Origin: Paraferrimonas sedimenticola
GTDB lineage: Bacteria > Pseudomonadota > Gammaproteobacteria > Enterobacterales > Shewanellaceae
Direction: 5' to 3'
DNA: 64,000 nucleotides
Assembly: GCF_002282855.1 (NCBI RefSeq)
Contig: NZ_NRIR01000003.1
Coordinates: forward strand, 372,001-436,000
In this document: positions 27,754 to 36,912 of the stretch, piece after piece
How the letters are laid out: each line of letters opens with the position of its first letter
Numbering within the stretch: position 1 is the first letter of the stretch
Notes under the pieces: model-generated
What the model was told of the DNA's origin: nothing
What the model saw: only the letters and a program-made list of their open reading frames with translations
The model's database searches: none
Position numbers and translations under genes: made by a program

Positions 27754-28761
27754 ATGATTGAAGCGGATCGCTTAATAGAAGCGCAAAGCCAAGGGCAAGA
27801 AGAAAGCATCGACCGAGCGATGCGTCCTAAGAAGCTTGATGAGTATACCGGACAGGCTGAAGTCCGTGCTCAGTTGAGCATTTTCATCGAAGCGGCCAAA
27901 GGCCGTGAAGAAGCCCTCGACCATATTCTTATCTATGGCCCACCTGGACTGGGTAAAACCACTCTGGCACACATTGTGGCCAATGAGATGGGTGTGAACA
28001 TTAAGTCGACCTCAGGTCCTGTGTTAGAGAAGGCAGGGGACTTAGCCGCCTTGCTGACCAACCTAGAGCCAGGCGATGTGCTGTTTATCGACGAGATCCA
28101 TCGACTCAGCCCTTCGATTGAAGAAGTGCTGTATCCGGCCATGGAAGATTATCAAATCGACATCATGATTGGTGAGGGACCGGCCGCTCGTTCGATCAAA
28201 CTGGATTTGCCACCCTTTACTTTAATTGGTGCGACAACTCGAGCGGGCTCACTGACATCGCCGTTGCGTGCACGCTTTGGGATTCCTTTGCGACTCGAGT
28301 TCTATATAACCGCCGAGCTCAGCCAAATCGTGCAACGCTCGGCCAAGGTGATGGAAGTCAGCCTAGACAAAAGTGGCGCTGATGAGATTGCGGTTCGCTC
28401 ACGCGGAACGCCGCGTATTGCCAACCGACTACTTCGCCGCGTACGAGATTATGCAGATGTGAAGCACGACGGCAAAATTAACGCCTCTGTAGCTCAACAA
28501 GCGCTGGACATGTTGGATGTGGACGCTTGTGGCTTTGACTACATGGACCGCAAATTACTGCTGACCATCATAGATAAGTTTGGCGGTGGTCCTGTGGGGC
28601 TAGATAACCTTGCTGCTGCCATTGGAGAAGAGCGTGACACCATTGAAGACGTGTTGGAACCTTATCTCATTCAACAAGGTTTTATTCAAAGGACCCCAAG
28701 AGGGCGATTGGCCACAGACAGGGCCTGGCAACATTTTGATTTGAATAAGCCTGAATCCTAA
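27754..28761 (+). CDS. ruvB: Holliday junction helicase RuvB
   Basis: 335 aa. AAA+ motor with Walker [12 protein letters not shown], Walker [11 protein letters not shown], sensor [19 protein letters not shown] with the arginine finger, and the C-terminal winged helix ([16 protein letters not shown]). It drives branch migration with RuvA. It is the last gene of the cluster; a terminator follows at once. Confidence 0.98.
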   Translation: MIEADRLIEAQSQGQEESIDRAMRPKKLDEYTGQAEVRAQLSIFIEAAKGREEALDHILIYGPPGLGKTTLAHIVANEMGVNIKSTSGPVLEKAGDLAALLTNLEPGDVLFIDEIHRLSPSIEEVLYPAMEDYQIDIMIGEGPAARSIKLDLPPFTLIGATTRAGSLTSPLRARFGIPLRLEFYITAELSQIVQRSAKVMEVSLDKSGADEIAVRSRGTPRIANRLLRRVRDYADVKHDGKINASVAQQALDMLDVDACGFDYMDRKLLLTIIDKFGGGPVGLDNLAAAIGEERDTIEDVLEPYLIQQGFIQRTPRGRLATDRAWQHFDLNKPES

Positions 28762-28767
28762 CTGAAT

Positions 28768-28793
28768 AAAAAACCGCTTTTAGCGGTTTTTTT
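28768..28793 (+). terminator. Rho-independent terminator after ruvB
   Basis: AAACCGCT / AGCGGTTT stem with a TTT loop followed by a run of T. Confidence 0.92.
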
Positions 28794-29194
28794 GTATCTA
28801 ACTTTCGATACTTTAAATCCCTGTGAGCAGTCGGTTATCCAGCGGGGTTAAAGTTGTCATCGGGTTGTGCGTGAATGGTTAACGCATGGTTGCCGCTAGA
28901 AAATTGTTCCATTTTTTTATGTCTCAATTATGTTTCTGATATGTATAACCTTTTTAGGAATTACAATTCCGATATTAGCAAAATTAAGGTAGTTTGATAC
29001 CGAATTTTGTACCAATTGAGCGCCAAATGTTGCTATTGGTAACATTTTCAAAACACACCTGACTAACAAAACCTCCTTTGGTTTCCTTGACCAAGTTTTC
29101 CCAGATTTTTCATTATTTTCCCCGCGCTAATAAAAACAACAACCGGCGCCATAACGATACAAAACAACAAATAATGATTGGGAGAATGTTACGA
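28794..29194. other. Gene-free stretch before the first TonB receptor
   Basis: About 400 bp with no supported gene. It holds one short dyad at 28957-28970 (GGAATT-AC-AATTCC), about 220 bp before the receptor start. I found no clear Fur or CRP site and no convincing promoter. Confidence 0.5.
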
Positions 29195-31813
29195 ATGACT
29201 CAGCAACGACCCATTGCTTTGGGGGTTAAGAGCGCCTTAGCCGCCGGTTTGATCACCGTTCCTTTTACCGCTACCAACGCGATTGCAGAAGAACAACAAG
29301 CCACAGCCCCCGTAGAACGCATTGCCGTCACCGGCTCGCGTATTAAACGTCAGGACATGGAAACCGCCTCGCCAGTAACCACTATTGGTGCAGAGCAAAT
29401 TGCTGCAGGTTCGTACACATCGGTTGAGCAGATTCTGCAAGAGACCACAGCATCCGCCGGAGCCGCTATCGGTTCTGCGACCAACAATGGTGGTCGTGGT
29501 GTCGCCAACGTGGACCTTCGCGGTATGGGTGCTAAGCGTACCTTGGTATTGGTTAACGGTCGCCGTATGGTGAACTCTGGCACCGGCGCGGATGCCAGCG
29601 TTGACTTGAATACCATTCCAGTGGCCATGATTGAGCGTATTGAAGTGCTTAAAGACGGTGCATCAGCGGTTTATGGTTCTGACGCGATTGCCGGCGTAAT
29701 TAACATTATTACCAAGCAAGACTTCGACGGCTTTCAGATTGACGCGCAAGCGGGCATGTCGGATAAAGGCGACGGTGAAACCGGTGAGCTGAATTTGCTC
29801 TTTGGTAAGAACTACGACCGCGGTAACTTTGTGGTGGGTGCCACTTACGTCAATCGTGGTGAAGTCATGCAGGACTCTCGTTTCTGGTCCAACTGTGGTC
29901 CGGTTGGCGATTGCGGTGGTTGGAGCTCAACCATTCCTGGCGGTACCATTAACTGGGGTGATGGCTGGCATCAGCCAGATGGCAGTGGTGGTTTTAAACC
30001 GCAAGAAGACAAGTTCAACTATGTACCTTATAGCTACTTGTCTACGCCTCAAGAGCGTTTCTCTTTAACCGCCAACGGCAAATACGAGTTAAGCGACAAC
30101 GTCACCGGTTTTACCGAGTTGCTGTATACCAAACGTCAATCAGCTCAACAAATGGCCCCAGCGCCTGTCACCGGTGTGGTGATCCCTAACGAAATTCTGC
30201 CAGAGGGCCCATGGGGCGATAAAGACATTGAGTATCGTCGCCGTATGAGTGAAGCCGGTCCTAGAACTTTTGAGCAGGACACAGATACCTACCGCATCGT
30301 GGTTGGTTTAGAGGGTTATTTGGACGTGGGTCGAGGTATCGACTGGGACTTGTCTTATAACTACGGCCGCAACGACGCGGTGAGCTATGCCAACAACCTA
30401 GTTCAGACTTCTAAGATGCTGGAGTCAGTTGGCAGCAACCCGTTGGAGTGGATGTCTGGTGATCCTCTATCGCAAGAAACGCTAGATTACATCATGTACA
30501 ACGACCGCTCTGAGGGCGGTAACGAGATGCAGGTGGCTAACCTGAACTTCTCGGGTGAGTTGTTTGACATGCCAGCGGGCCCAGTGGCTTTTGCTGCGGG
30601 TGCCGAGTACCGTAAAGAAAGTGGCTACTTCACGCCAGATGCGGTAACCCAAGCCGGTGACTCATCACAGTCTCAACAAGATCCAACTGCTGGCGGTTAT
30701 GATACCTCTGCTGTTTATGCGGAATTCTCAATTCCGCTACTAGCGGATATGAAATACGCCCAGGAAGTAACAGCAGAAGCTGCGGTACGTGCCTTTAATT
30801 ACAGCACCTTCGGATCTGATGCGACTTGGAAGTTGGGTTTAACCTGGAAAGTGAACGAGCAGGTAATGTTCCGTTCGGTGGCGTCTACCGCGTTCCGTGC
30901 GCCAAGTATCTCTGAGTTATACGGCGGTAATGTTGGTTCGTTTGATTACCTGAATGACCCTTGCTGGGGCTACGGCGCTAACCCGGATTCACCCTATGCA
31001 GCGAGCTGTGCGGCATCAGGGCTAGATCCAAGCTATGGACTGGCAGGTGATGGCAGCGTAATGGACCCGGACAGCCAAATCGAGGTGACTTGGACCTCGG
31101 GCAACGATCTGCAACCTGAGCAAGCGGAAACCTACACCATAGGTACCGTGTTGTCGCCAACCGACAACTTGTCGCTAACCTTTGACTACTGGCAGTTCAA
31201 AGTTGAAAACGCCATTGTTCGTATCGACCGTCAAGCCTACCTAAACGGCTGTTATTCGGGCAACGACGAGATGTGCGACGTGCTAAATATTGAGCGCAGT
31301 GACGTCAGTGGCCAAATCAGCTACATGGAAGCACCGCTAGTTAACGCCGGTTACCAGAATACTTCGGGTGTCGACATGAACCTGAGCTACAAGTGGAACT
31401 ACGGTGGTCACGACTGGATGTTCAACTGGGATGTCACGCGACTGCTTGAGTTTGAACAAGACGGTATCGACTACACAGGTACTCTAAGTGGTATGAACGG
31501 TGCCTACGCTGAATGGCGCCAGAACGCCAACTTGATGGTTCGTGCTGACGATTGGACCTTGAGCTACTCAGTTCGCATGATTGGTGAAATGCGCGACTTG
31601 GAAACGCCAGACTTCCAAGTGCCAGCTGCTTGGTACCACAATGTGTCGTACATGTACCACATCAACCGCAACTTAGACCTGACGGTTGGTATCAACAACA
31701 TCTTTGATGAGACGCCTAAGTACACACCTTCATACTCTGATGTGTACACAGTGCCAGAAGTCTACGATGTGATGGGTCGCTACATCTTCACCAAGCTGAG
31801 CTATCGCTTCTAA
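29195..31813 (+). CDS. TonB-dependent outer-membrane receptor (paralogue 1)
   Basis: 872 aa from the ATG at 29195, which has GGGAGA nine bases before it; the frame is open upstream to 29078 without support. Signal peptide to about residue 31 (NAIAEE). Plug domain with RIAVTGSRIKRQDMETASPV, LVNGRRMVNSGTGA and VLKDGASAVYGSDAIAGVIN; a 22-strand barrel follows and the chain ends KLSYRF, with the terminal Phe of outer-membrane barrels. The plug is very close to that of the receptor at 32306, showing tandem duplication. Ligand unknown; such receptors in Alteromonadales often take up peptides or glycans rather than siderophores. Confidence 0.92.
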   Translation: MTQQRPIALGVKSALAAGLITVPFTATNAIAEEQQATAPVERIAVTGSRIKRQDMETASPVTTIGAEQIAAGSYTSVEQILQETTASAGAAIGSATNNGGRGVANVDLRGMGAKRTLVLVNGRRMVNSGTGADASVDLNTIPVAMIERIEVLKDGASAVYGSDAIAGVINIITKQDFDGFQIDAQAGMSDKGDGETGELNLLFGKNYDRGNFVVGATYVNRGEVMQDSRFWSNCGPVGDCGGWSSTIPGGTINWGDGWHQPDGSGGFKPQEDKFNYVPYSYLSTPQERFSLTANGKYELSDNVTGFTELLYTKRQSAQQMAPAPVTGVVIPNEILPEGPWGDKDIEYRRRMSEAGPRTFEQDTDTYRIVVGLEGYLDVGRGIDWDLSYNYGRNDAVSYANNLVQTSKMLESVGSNPLEWMSGDPLSQETLDYIMYNDRSEGGNEMQVANLNFSGELFDMPAGPVAFAAGAEYRKESGYFTPDAVTQAGDSSQSQQDPTAGGYDTSAVYAEFSIPLLADMKYAQEVTAEAAVRAFNYSTFGSDATWKLGLTWKVNEQVMFRSVASTAFRAPSISELYGGNVGSFDYLNDPCWGYGANPDSPYAASCAASGLDPSYGLAGDGSVMDPDSQIEVTWTSGNDLQPEQAETYTIGTVLSPTDNLSLTFDYWQFKVENAIVRIDRQAYLNGCYSGNDEMCDVLNIERSDVSGQISYMEAPLVNAGYQNTSGVDMNLSYKWNYGGHDWMFNWDVTRLLEFEQDGIDYTGTLSGMNGAYAEWRQNANLMVRADDWTLSYSVRMIGEMRDLETPDFQVPAAWYHNVSYMYHINRNLDLTVGINNIFDETPKYTPSYSDVYTVPEVYDVMGRYIFTKLSYRF

Positions 31814-31874
31814 AACGTCGTTTCTAAAGCGTCGTCTTTAAGGCCAGCTTAAAAGCGTTAGCGCCTTGAAACAA

Positions 31875-31901
31875 AACCGCGCCAATTCGGCGCGGTTTTT
31901 C
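31875..31901 (+). terminator. Rho-independent terminator of TonB receptor 1
   Basis: AACCGCGCC / GGCGCGGTT stem with an AATTC loop and a T-tract. Confidence 0.92.
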
Positions 31902-31990
31902 ACACCTTTGTAATCGTTCAATGTTTCAGCAAGTAAAGCTCGGCTTTCCTGACTTTTAGCTGAATAAATCCCGAGGTTAGACCATTTGTA

Positions 31991-32006
31991 TGTGACAAAG
32001 ATCACA
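31991..32006. promoter_or_regulatory. Consensus CRP-binding site
   Basis: TGTGACAAAGATCACA matches TGTGA-N6-TCACA with no mismatch and is flanked by A/T-rich sequence. It lies upstream of TonB receptor 2 only, after the terminator of receptor 1. Confidence 0.85.
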
Positions 32007-32179
32007 AATTTGCACGCTAACGTTGTTCTGTAAAAGTTGCGAATTATTACTCTAATTTTAGTGATTACTAAGGCTGCTCTGCATAATTTCTGATCGATAA
32101 CATCCTCTCGTAACAGTCTGATAATTTCCGCACTGATTTTTCCTCTACAAATAGGTTTAATTTTTCCTACATTATTGCG

Positions 32180-32194
32180 CTTTCGTTACGAAAG
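32180..32194. promoter_or_regulatory. Perfect 15-bp palindrome before TonB receptor 2
   Basis: CTTTCGTTACGAAAG is perfect around a central T. It is 111 bp upstream of the receptor start; a candidate repressor operator. No such dyad is present before receptor 1. Confidence 0.5.
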
Positions 32195-32305
32195 TTAGCG
32201 GTTGACCGATTAGGAACAATTTTTCAGTATCGAGTCATCGCCGAGAACAATAATAAGTGGCGTGACCAACTCTAAAGCAGAAACTATTTTGTAGGGATAA
32301 TACAA

Positions 32306-34912
32306 ATGATTAGAAAAAATTCCTTAACCTTAGCAATTCAAATGGGGATTATTGCGTCGGTAACTACCAGTGCCGTTGCAGTGAATGCAGCTCAGGCTCA
32401 GGAAGCTGCCGCAGAGAACGTTGAGCGTATCGCAGTTACCGGTTCTCGTATCCAACGTCAGGACATGGAAACCGCTTCACCTGTAACTGTCATTGATTCC
32501 GCAGCGATTAAAGCTGAAGGTTACAACACAGTAGAAGAGATTCTACAAACTCAACCAGCCATGGCGGGTATGTCGGTTGGTGGTACCACTAACAATGGTG
32601 CCGGTGGTCGTGCAACAGTAAACCTACGTGGTATGGGCGCTAACCGTACTTTGGTTCTACTGAACGGTCGCCGTATGGTTAACTCAGGTACTGGTGCTGA
32701 TTCTTCAGTGGATTTGAACACCATTCCTGTTGCACTAATTAAGCGTGTTGAAGTACTAAAAGATGGTGCTTCGGCAGTATACGGTTCAGACGCCATTGCC
32801 GGTGTTGTGAACATTATTACTAAAGACGACTTCGAAGGCGTTTCTATCGAAGCCAAAGGCAGCACCACTGCGTCTAACCAGCACACCACTGGCGGCCACG
32901 ATGGCGGTAACAAAGAAATCTCTATCATTGCTGGTAAGAACTTTGACCGTGGTAACTTCGTAATCGGTGGTACTTTCCAAGAGCGTGAAGGTGTTCGTCT
33001 TTCAGACCGTAAGTGGGTTGATCCAGGCCGTAGTTCAACTATCCCTGGTGGTACTTTAGGTGGCCGTGTACCTGTTCTTGATGCCGACGGTAATCAAAAG
33101 GTTGACGAAGAGGGCAACCCAATTTGGCAAAGCCGCACCATCATGCCTGACGGCAATGGTGGTATCCGCGACCGTGACCCAAGCAAAGACACTTATGACT
33201 ACAACCCCGACACTTGGTTGCAGACTCCTAGCAAGCGCTACTCGTTGTTCTCAAACGGTTCGTACGAATTCAGCAACGACGTAATGTTGAAAGCCGATGT
33301 GTTGTACACCAAGCGTCAGTCAACTCAGCGCATGGCTCCACAGCCTGCCAACGTAGAACTGGACGTATGTACTGCAGAGAAAACCAAAGACTGTGTTGAT
33401 ATCACAGGTTTAGGAATTCACGCCAACGACCGCGGTCAAGTGACCTACAAGCGTCGTATGGTTGATGCTGGTCCTCGTATTTACGAGCAAGACATCGATA
33501 CTTTGCGCGCCTCTATGGCTTTGTCTGGCTACCTGGACATTGGTAACGGCTACGACTGGGAAGCATCATACACTTATGGTCGAAACGACTCTAAGAGCTA
33601 TGTTCACAACTCAGTGAATGCTAAGAACATGAAGCAGTCGATTTACAACAACCCTAATGCTTGGTTCAACGGCCAACCTTTGTCTCAAGACATCCTTAAC
33701 GATGTAACTTATAAAGAGACCAACTCTGGCGGCAACGAAATGCACATTGCCTCTGGTGTTATCAGCGGTGACGCGTTTGAAACTAGCGCAGGTACTGCAG
33801 GTTTCGCAGCAGGTGTTGAGCACCGTTACGAGAGCGGCTTCTTCACTCCAGACGCAGTAATTCAGCGTGGTGAGGGTACTGCAGCTCAACAAGACGCGAC
33901 TTCAGGTAACTACAACGTAACTTCGGCTTACACCGAATTGTCTGTACCTATGACCGAAAAGTTGACTGGTGAATTCGCATTGCGTCACGACCACTACAAC
34001 ACTTTCGGTGGCGCGACTACTTGGAAAGCGGGTTTGACCTATGAAGCGAACGATAGCGTAATGCTACGTACAGTAGCGGCCACTGGTTTCCGTGCACCTT
34101 CGGTATCAGAATTGTTCGGTGGTCGCAGCGGCTCTTACGAGTACCTGACTGACCCATGGGGCAAGACCGAAGACGACCAAATCTTGGTTAACCGCGTTTC
34201 AGATCCAAACCTAAAGCCTGAGAAGTCAGCCTCGTTCACTGCGGGTGTTGTGATTGCACCTCAGTCGGTAGACGGTTTCTCTATGACCATCGACTACTGG
34301 TCGTTCGACATCAAAGACGCGATTACTCGTCTTGATGTACAGGCTGGCTTGAACGCCTGTCATGCTGGTGACCAAGCGGCTTGTGATGTCCATGGAATCA
34401 AACCTGACGGAAACTTGCGTAATCTGAGGAATCCTCTGACCAACGTAGGTCGTCAGAAGACTAGCGGTATTGACCAAAACATCATGTACCAATTCGAAGG
34501 CTTTGGCGGTGATTGGAGCTTCAACAACGATACCACTATCTTGTTGAACTTCGAGCAAGACGGCAAAAACTACACTGGTACCATTGGTCAAACTTACGGC
34601 GGATTCGCAGCGTTTAAGAACAATACTCGCTTGAATGCACGCTGGGGTGACATCGGCTTCAACTACTCACTACGTTACATTGGCGACATGCGTAACTACG
34701 GTGGTGACAAGATGAACGTTGGTGATATCGCTTACCACAATATCTCGGCAACTTACTTCGTTACCGACAACATTGTTGCGAACTTCGGTATCAAGAACTT
34801 GACCGACGAGAAGCCTCTACCGGTATACAACGGTAACACCGGCGGCACTGTACCAGAGGTTTACAACACCATTGGTCGCGAAGTTTACGCTGGCGTAACC
34901 ATGAACTTCTAA
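32306..34912 (+). CDS. TonB-dependent outer-membrane receptor (paralogue 2)
   Basis: 868 aa, ATG at 32306 after AGGGATAATACAA. Signal peptide to about residue 31 (NAAQAQE). The plug repeats the motifs of receptor 1 almost exactly (RIQRQDMETASPVTVI, LLNGRRMVNSGTGADSSVDLN, VLKDGASAVYGSDAIAGVVN); the barrel differs more, with its own extracellular loops, and ends GVTMNF. By eye the codon choice is more biased (many CGT, GGT, AAC) than in receptor 1, consistent with high expression. It has its own upstream signals and its own terminator, so the paralogues are separately regulated. Ligand unknown. Confidence 0.92.
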   Translation: MIRKNSLTLAIQMGIIASVTTSAVAVNAAQAQEAAAENVERIAVTGSRIQRQDMETASPVTVIDSAAIKAEGYNTVEEILQTQPAMAGMSVGGTTNNGAGGRATVNLRGMGANRTLVLLNGRRMVNSGTGADSSVDLNTIPVALIKRVEVLKDGASAVYGSDAIAGVVNIITKDDFEGVSIEAKGSTTASNQHTTGGHDGGNKEISIIAGKNFDRGNFVIGGTFQEREGVRLSDRKWVDPGRSSTIPGGTLGGRVPVLDADGNQKVDEEGNPIWQSRTIMPDGNGGIRDRDPSKDTYDYNPDTWLQTPSKRYSLFSNGSYEFSNDVMLKADVLYTKRQSTQRMAPQPANVELDVCTAEKTKDCVDITGLGIHANDRGQVTYKRRMVDAGPRIYEQDIDTLRASMALSGYLDIGNGYDWEASYTYGRNDSKSYVHNSVNAKNMKQSIYNNPNAWFNGQPLSQDILNDVTYKETNSGGNEMHIASGVISGDAFETSAGTAGFAAGVEHRYESGFFTPDAVIQRGEGTAAQQDATSGNYNVTSAYTELSVPMTEKLTGEFALRHDHYNTFGGATTWKAGLTYEANDSVMLRTVAATGFRAPSVSELFGGRSGSYEYLTDPWGKTEDDQILVNRVSDPNLKPEKSASFTAGVVIAPQSVDGFSMTIDYWSFDIKDAITRLDVQAGLNACHAGDQAACDVHGIKPDGNLRNLRNPLTNVGRQKTSGIDQNIMYQFEGFGGDWSFNNDTTILLNFEQDGKNYTGTIGQTYGGFAAFKNNTRLNARWGDIGFNYSLRYIGDMRNYGGDKMNVGDIAYHNISATYFVTDNIVANFGIKNLTDEKPLPVYNGNTGGTVPEVYNTIGREVYAGVTMNF

Positions 34913-34960
34913 CCCTTTGGGATGAAGTTGACTAGCTCAGCATCGCAGAGCTAACCGAAA

Positions 34961-34987
34961 AACGGGACCTAATGGGTCCCGTTTTTT
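34961..34987 (+). terminator. Rho-independent terminator of TonB receptor 2
   Basis: AACGGGACC / GGTCCCGTT stem, five-base loop, six T. Confidence 0.92.
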
Positions 34988-35059
34988 ATTGGTGGTAAAT
35001 CAAAAGTTAGAGAGAGACTTTTCAGTTTATTGATTTCGAATTTGTAGGATCCAGTCCAT

Positions 35060-35074
35060 CGATAGTGATTATCG
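35060..35074. promoter_or_regulatory. Short dyad before the orphan outer-membrane protein
   Basis: CGATA-GTGAT-TATCG, about 95 bp before the start at 35169. Short and possibly chance; kept as a candidate operator. Confidence 0.25.
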
Positions 35075-35168
35075 GGTTACCAAAGAAAACTAGATACTGT
35101 GCGCGTTAAATGGACAAGCGGACGTATCGCTCCACACAGGGAGGAACAATTAAATAATGGGTAACTAA

Positions 35169-35912
35169 ATGAAATCTTATACGCCAATTGCGTGGGTAGT
35201 ACTCTGCGCAGGTCTATCGCATTCGAGCTATGCAACTGAATCCGCACCTAATCCTTCTGATCTTACGGAAACTAGCACATCGGCTTACTTTGGATTGAAC
35301 AACCAAGGTAGCTTGAAGGGATCTATATCAACCGATTTCACCTACAACTCGAATCAGACTGGCATGCTGACCCTTGAGGGTACTATGGATAAAGAGGGTG
35401 GCTACTCAGACAGCCGACTGCAGTACTTTCATGTTTTTTCTACTGGTGACAAGATAGTTCCAAGAGCCGCCGCGTCAGTTGATATCATAGACAATGCGCT
35501 ATTTTCCTCAGCATCGGTTGGTGGGGTAGTAGCATTGAATACCGGCGTTAAGGGGTTACAAATATTTCCCCGTTTTGGTGGCTTAGTTGGCGAGTATAAA
35601 GCACAGACTTTGACAACTTTTGACGTACAACAGAGTCGCGCGTACGGGGTTTCTGGAGCCTTCTATGTGATGTACACACTTGGCGATGATGGCACCTACA
35701 TTGGTGCATGGCCAGAATACAACTACCTAGATGGCGACATCGAAACATCACTACTTAAGTCCACCTTGATGATAGCAACGCCCTTGGACCAGGCAAAGAG
35801 TCGTTGGGGCCAACTGAAACTAGAGAAAACCACAGGTAGCATGAAAACCGGTGATCAAAAGATTTCAGTGGATGACACTGTTGTATGGGCAAACTACAAG
35901 TTCTACTTCTAG
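35169..35912 (+). CDS. Putative outer-membrane protein, unknown function
   Basis: 247 aa. Signal peptide to about residue 22 (SSYATE). The mature part alternates hydrophobic and polar residues with many Gly and aromatic residues, and ends VVWANYKFYF, i.e. with a C-terminal Phe and aromatic spacing typical of a last beta-strand read by the Bam machinery. I estimate a small barrel of about 8-12 strands. I do not recognise a family. It is monocistronic: a terminator lies before it and the next gene is convergent. Codon choice looks less biased than in the TonB receptor beside it. Confidence 0.7.
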   Translation: MKSYTPIAWVVLCAGLSHSSYATESAPNPSDLTETSTSAYFGLNNQGSLKGSISTDFTYNSNQTGMLTLEGTMDKEGGYSDSRLQYFHVFSTGDKIVPRAAASVDIIDNALFSSASVGGVVALNTGVKGLQIFPRFGGLVGEYKAQTLTTFDVQQSRAYGVSGAFYVMYTLGDDGTYIGAWPEYNYLDGDIETSLLKSTLMIATPLDQAKSRWGQLKLEKTTGSMKTGDQKISVDDTVVWANYKFYF

Positions 35913-36041
35913 TAAACACAGAAGTAGTCAAGCAATGTCATTCTTCAAGAAAACGCTGCTGTCGCTATAGCTTTGCGTTAAATTCGACAACAACACCATT
36001 ACCTAAGCGGGAATTGGACTTTGTTTTGCGGAACATGTTTA

Positions 36042-36476
36042 TCAAAGCCGCTTCTGAAAGTGAATTTTGCTGTCGTCGATATTGCCAAGTTCCTCATAGC
36101 GCGTGACCTTGTAGCCCTTGCCGATTAAGAGGCGCAGCATACTGGGAAAGCGATTATGAGACTTAACCGTCGCGTAGTTACCGCCTTGCTCGATTGCCCA
36201 TTGCTCAAAACTTTGAATCAGTCGACCTGCTAGCCCTTGCTGTCTGTGCTCAGGCGCAACGCCTGTGAGCCAGTTGTAAAAGGTATCTGTAGATTCTTGG
36301 TAGGCCACTAGAAATCCAACCGCTTCGTTTTTATGGAGAGCTAAAAATACACGGTAAGGTTTGGAGCCGATACGCGCAGCTAATTGGGTAGGGGACTTAT
36401 CAGGAGAGAATTCTGGTACAAGGGCGTCCACCTGGCTGGCAAGTTCGAGTGAGCCAGTTTGTATTTGGTAGCTCAA
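36042..36476 (-). CDS. GNAT-family N-acetyltransferase
   Basis: 144 aa from a TTG at 36476 preceded by AGGAAG. The reading frame is open to 36587, but that extra part crosses a terminator (36514-36543) and the 3' end of the gene before it, so I reject it. Acetyl-CoA loop is TGVAPEHRQQGLAGRLIQSF, the classic R/Q-x-x-G-x-A/G motif; the C-terminal MLRLLIGKGYKV matches the last GNAT strand. Substrate unknown. It lies 70 bp downstream of the small integrase-repeat-like gene and is convergent with the orphan outer-membrane protein. Confidence 0.82.
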   Translation of the reverse strand: MSYQIQTGSLELASQVDALVPEFSPDKSPTQLAARIGSKPYRVFLALHKNEAVGFLVAYQESTDTFYNWLTGVAPEHRQQGLAGRLIQSFEQWAIEQGGNYATVKSHNRFPSMLRLLIGKGYKVTRYEELGNIDDSKIHFQKRL

Positions 36477-36513
36477 AGGGTCTTCCTGTATTTCGGTTGA
36501 TTTGCGACTTACG

Positions 36514-36543
36514 AAAAAACGCCAAGTGCTAAGCCTTGGCGTT
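36514..36543 (-). terminator. Rho-independent terminator of the small 67-aa gene
   Basis: On the minus strand ACGCCAAG / CTTGGCGT form a stem with an 8-nt loop, followed by six T. It separates the 67-aa gene from the acetyltransferase. Confidence 0.85.
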
Positions 36544-36547
36544 ACGG

Positions 36548-36751
36548 TTAGTGTCGTGCATCGAGAAAGTGCTCCCAATCTGACCAAAGCCCGGAGTCTT
36601 TGAAATGGATTTCTGGATCTTTGGGAACCCAGTTAGGGTAACCATTGGCTAAGTGATATTGCCGCCATTCGTTGGCGTTATGGACACCTATCCATTTGGC
36701 ATAGGTGGACAGCTTGCCATATTCGTCGCTGAGTGGGTTGTGTTGTTTCAT
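36548..36751 (-). CDS. Small protein resembling a phage-integrase repeat unit
   Basis: 67 aa from the ATG at 36751. It starts MKQHNPLSDEYGKLSTYAKW. The segment YPNWVPKDPEIHFKDSGLWSDWEHFL resembles the ~55-residue repeat (P-x-x-P-x-x-x-Y-K-x-x-G-W-x-S-W-x-D-F-L) found in tandem in some tyrosine-recombinase proteins. Here there is a single unit and no recombinase, so mobility is not implied. It is followed by its own terminator. Function unknown; the family comparison is from memory. Confidence 0.55.
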   Translation of the reverse strand: MKQHNPLSDEYGKLSTYAKWIGVHNANEWRQYHLANGYPNWVPKDPEIHFKDSGLWSDWEHFLDARH

Positions 36752-36864
36752 GACGAACTCCAAAAAAGGAACCGAGCTCATCATAAACTAGGTTTAGAAA
36801 ACATTTCTAGATGATGGTCAATAAATCATCAATTTTGTAGCCAATGCAGTTTCGAAACTCCAAC

Positions 36865-36890
36865 AAAAAAGGCACCCGAGGGTGCCTTTT
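36865..36890 (-). terminator. Rho-independent terminator of nrfA
   Basis: AAAAGGCACC / GGTGCCTTTT stem with CGAG loop; T-tract on the minus strand, and nearly as good on the plus strand. Confidence 0.88.
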
Positions 36891-36912
36891 CAATGTTTAG
36901 TAGAACGATTGC

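Larger units (their letters stand above)
31902..32305. other. Regulatory gap between the two TonB receptors
   Basis: About 400 bp without a gene. It contains the CRP site at 31991-32006 and the palindrome at 32180-32194, described separately. The long distance from the CRP site to the start codon (300 bp) suggests a long leader or a second, nearer promoter. Confidence 0.6.

Noticed and set aside
36548-36751. Sign of a mobile element from the integrase-repeat-like protein
   Set aside because: No recombinase, attachment site or direct repeats nearby.
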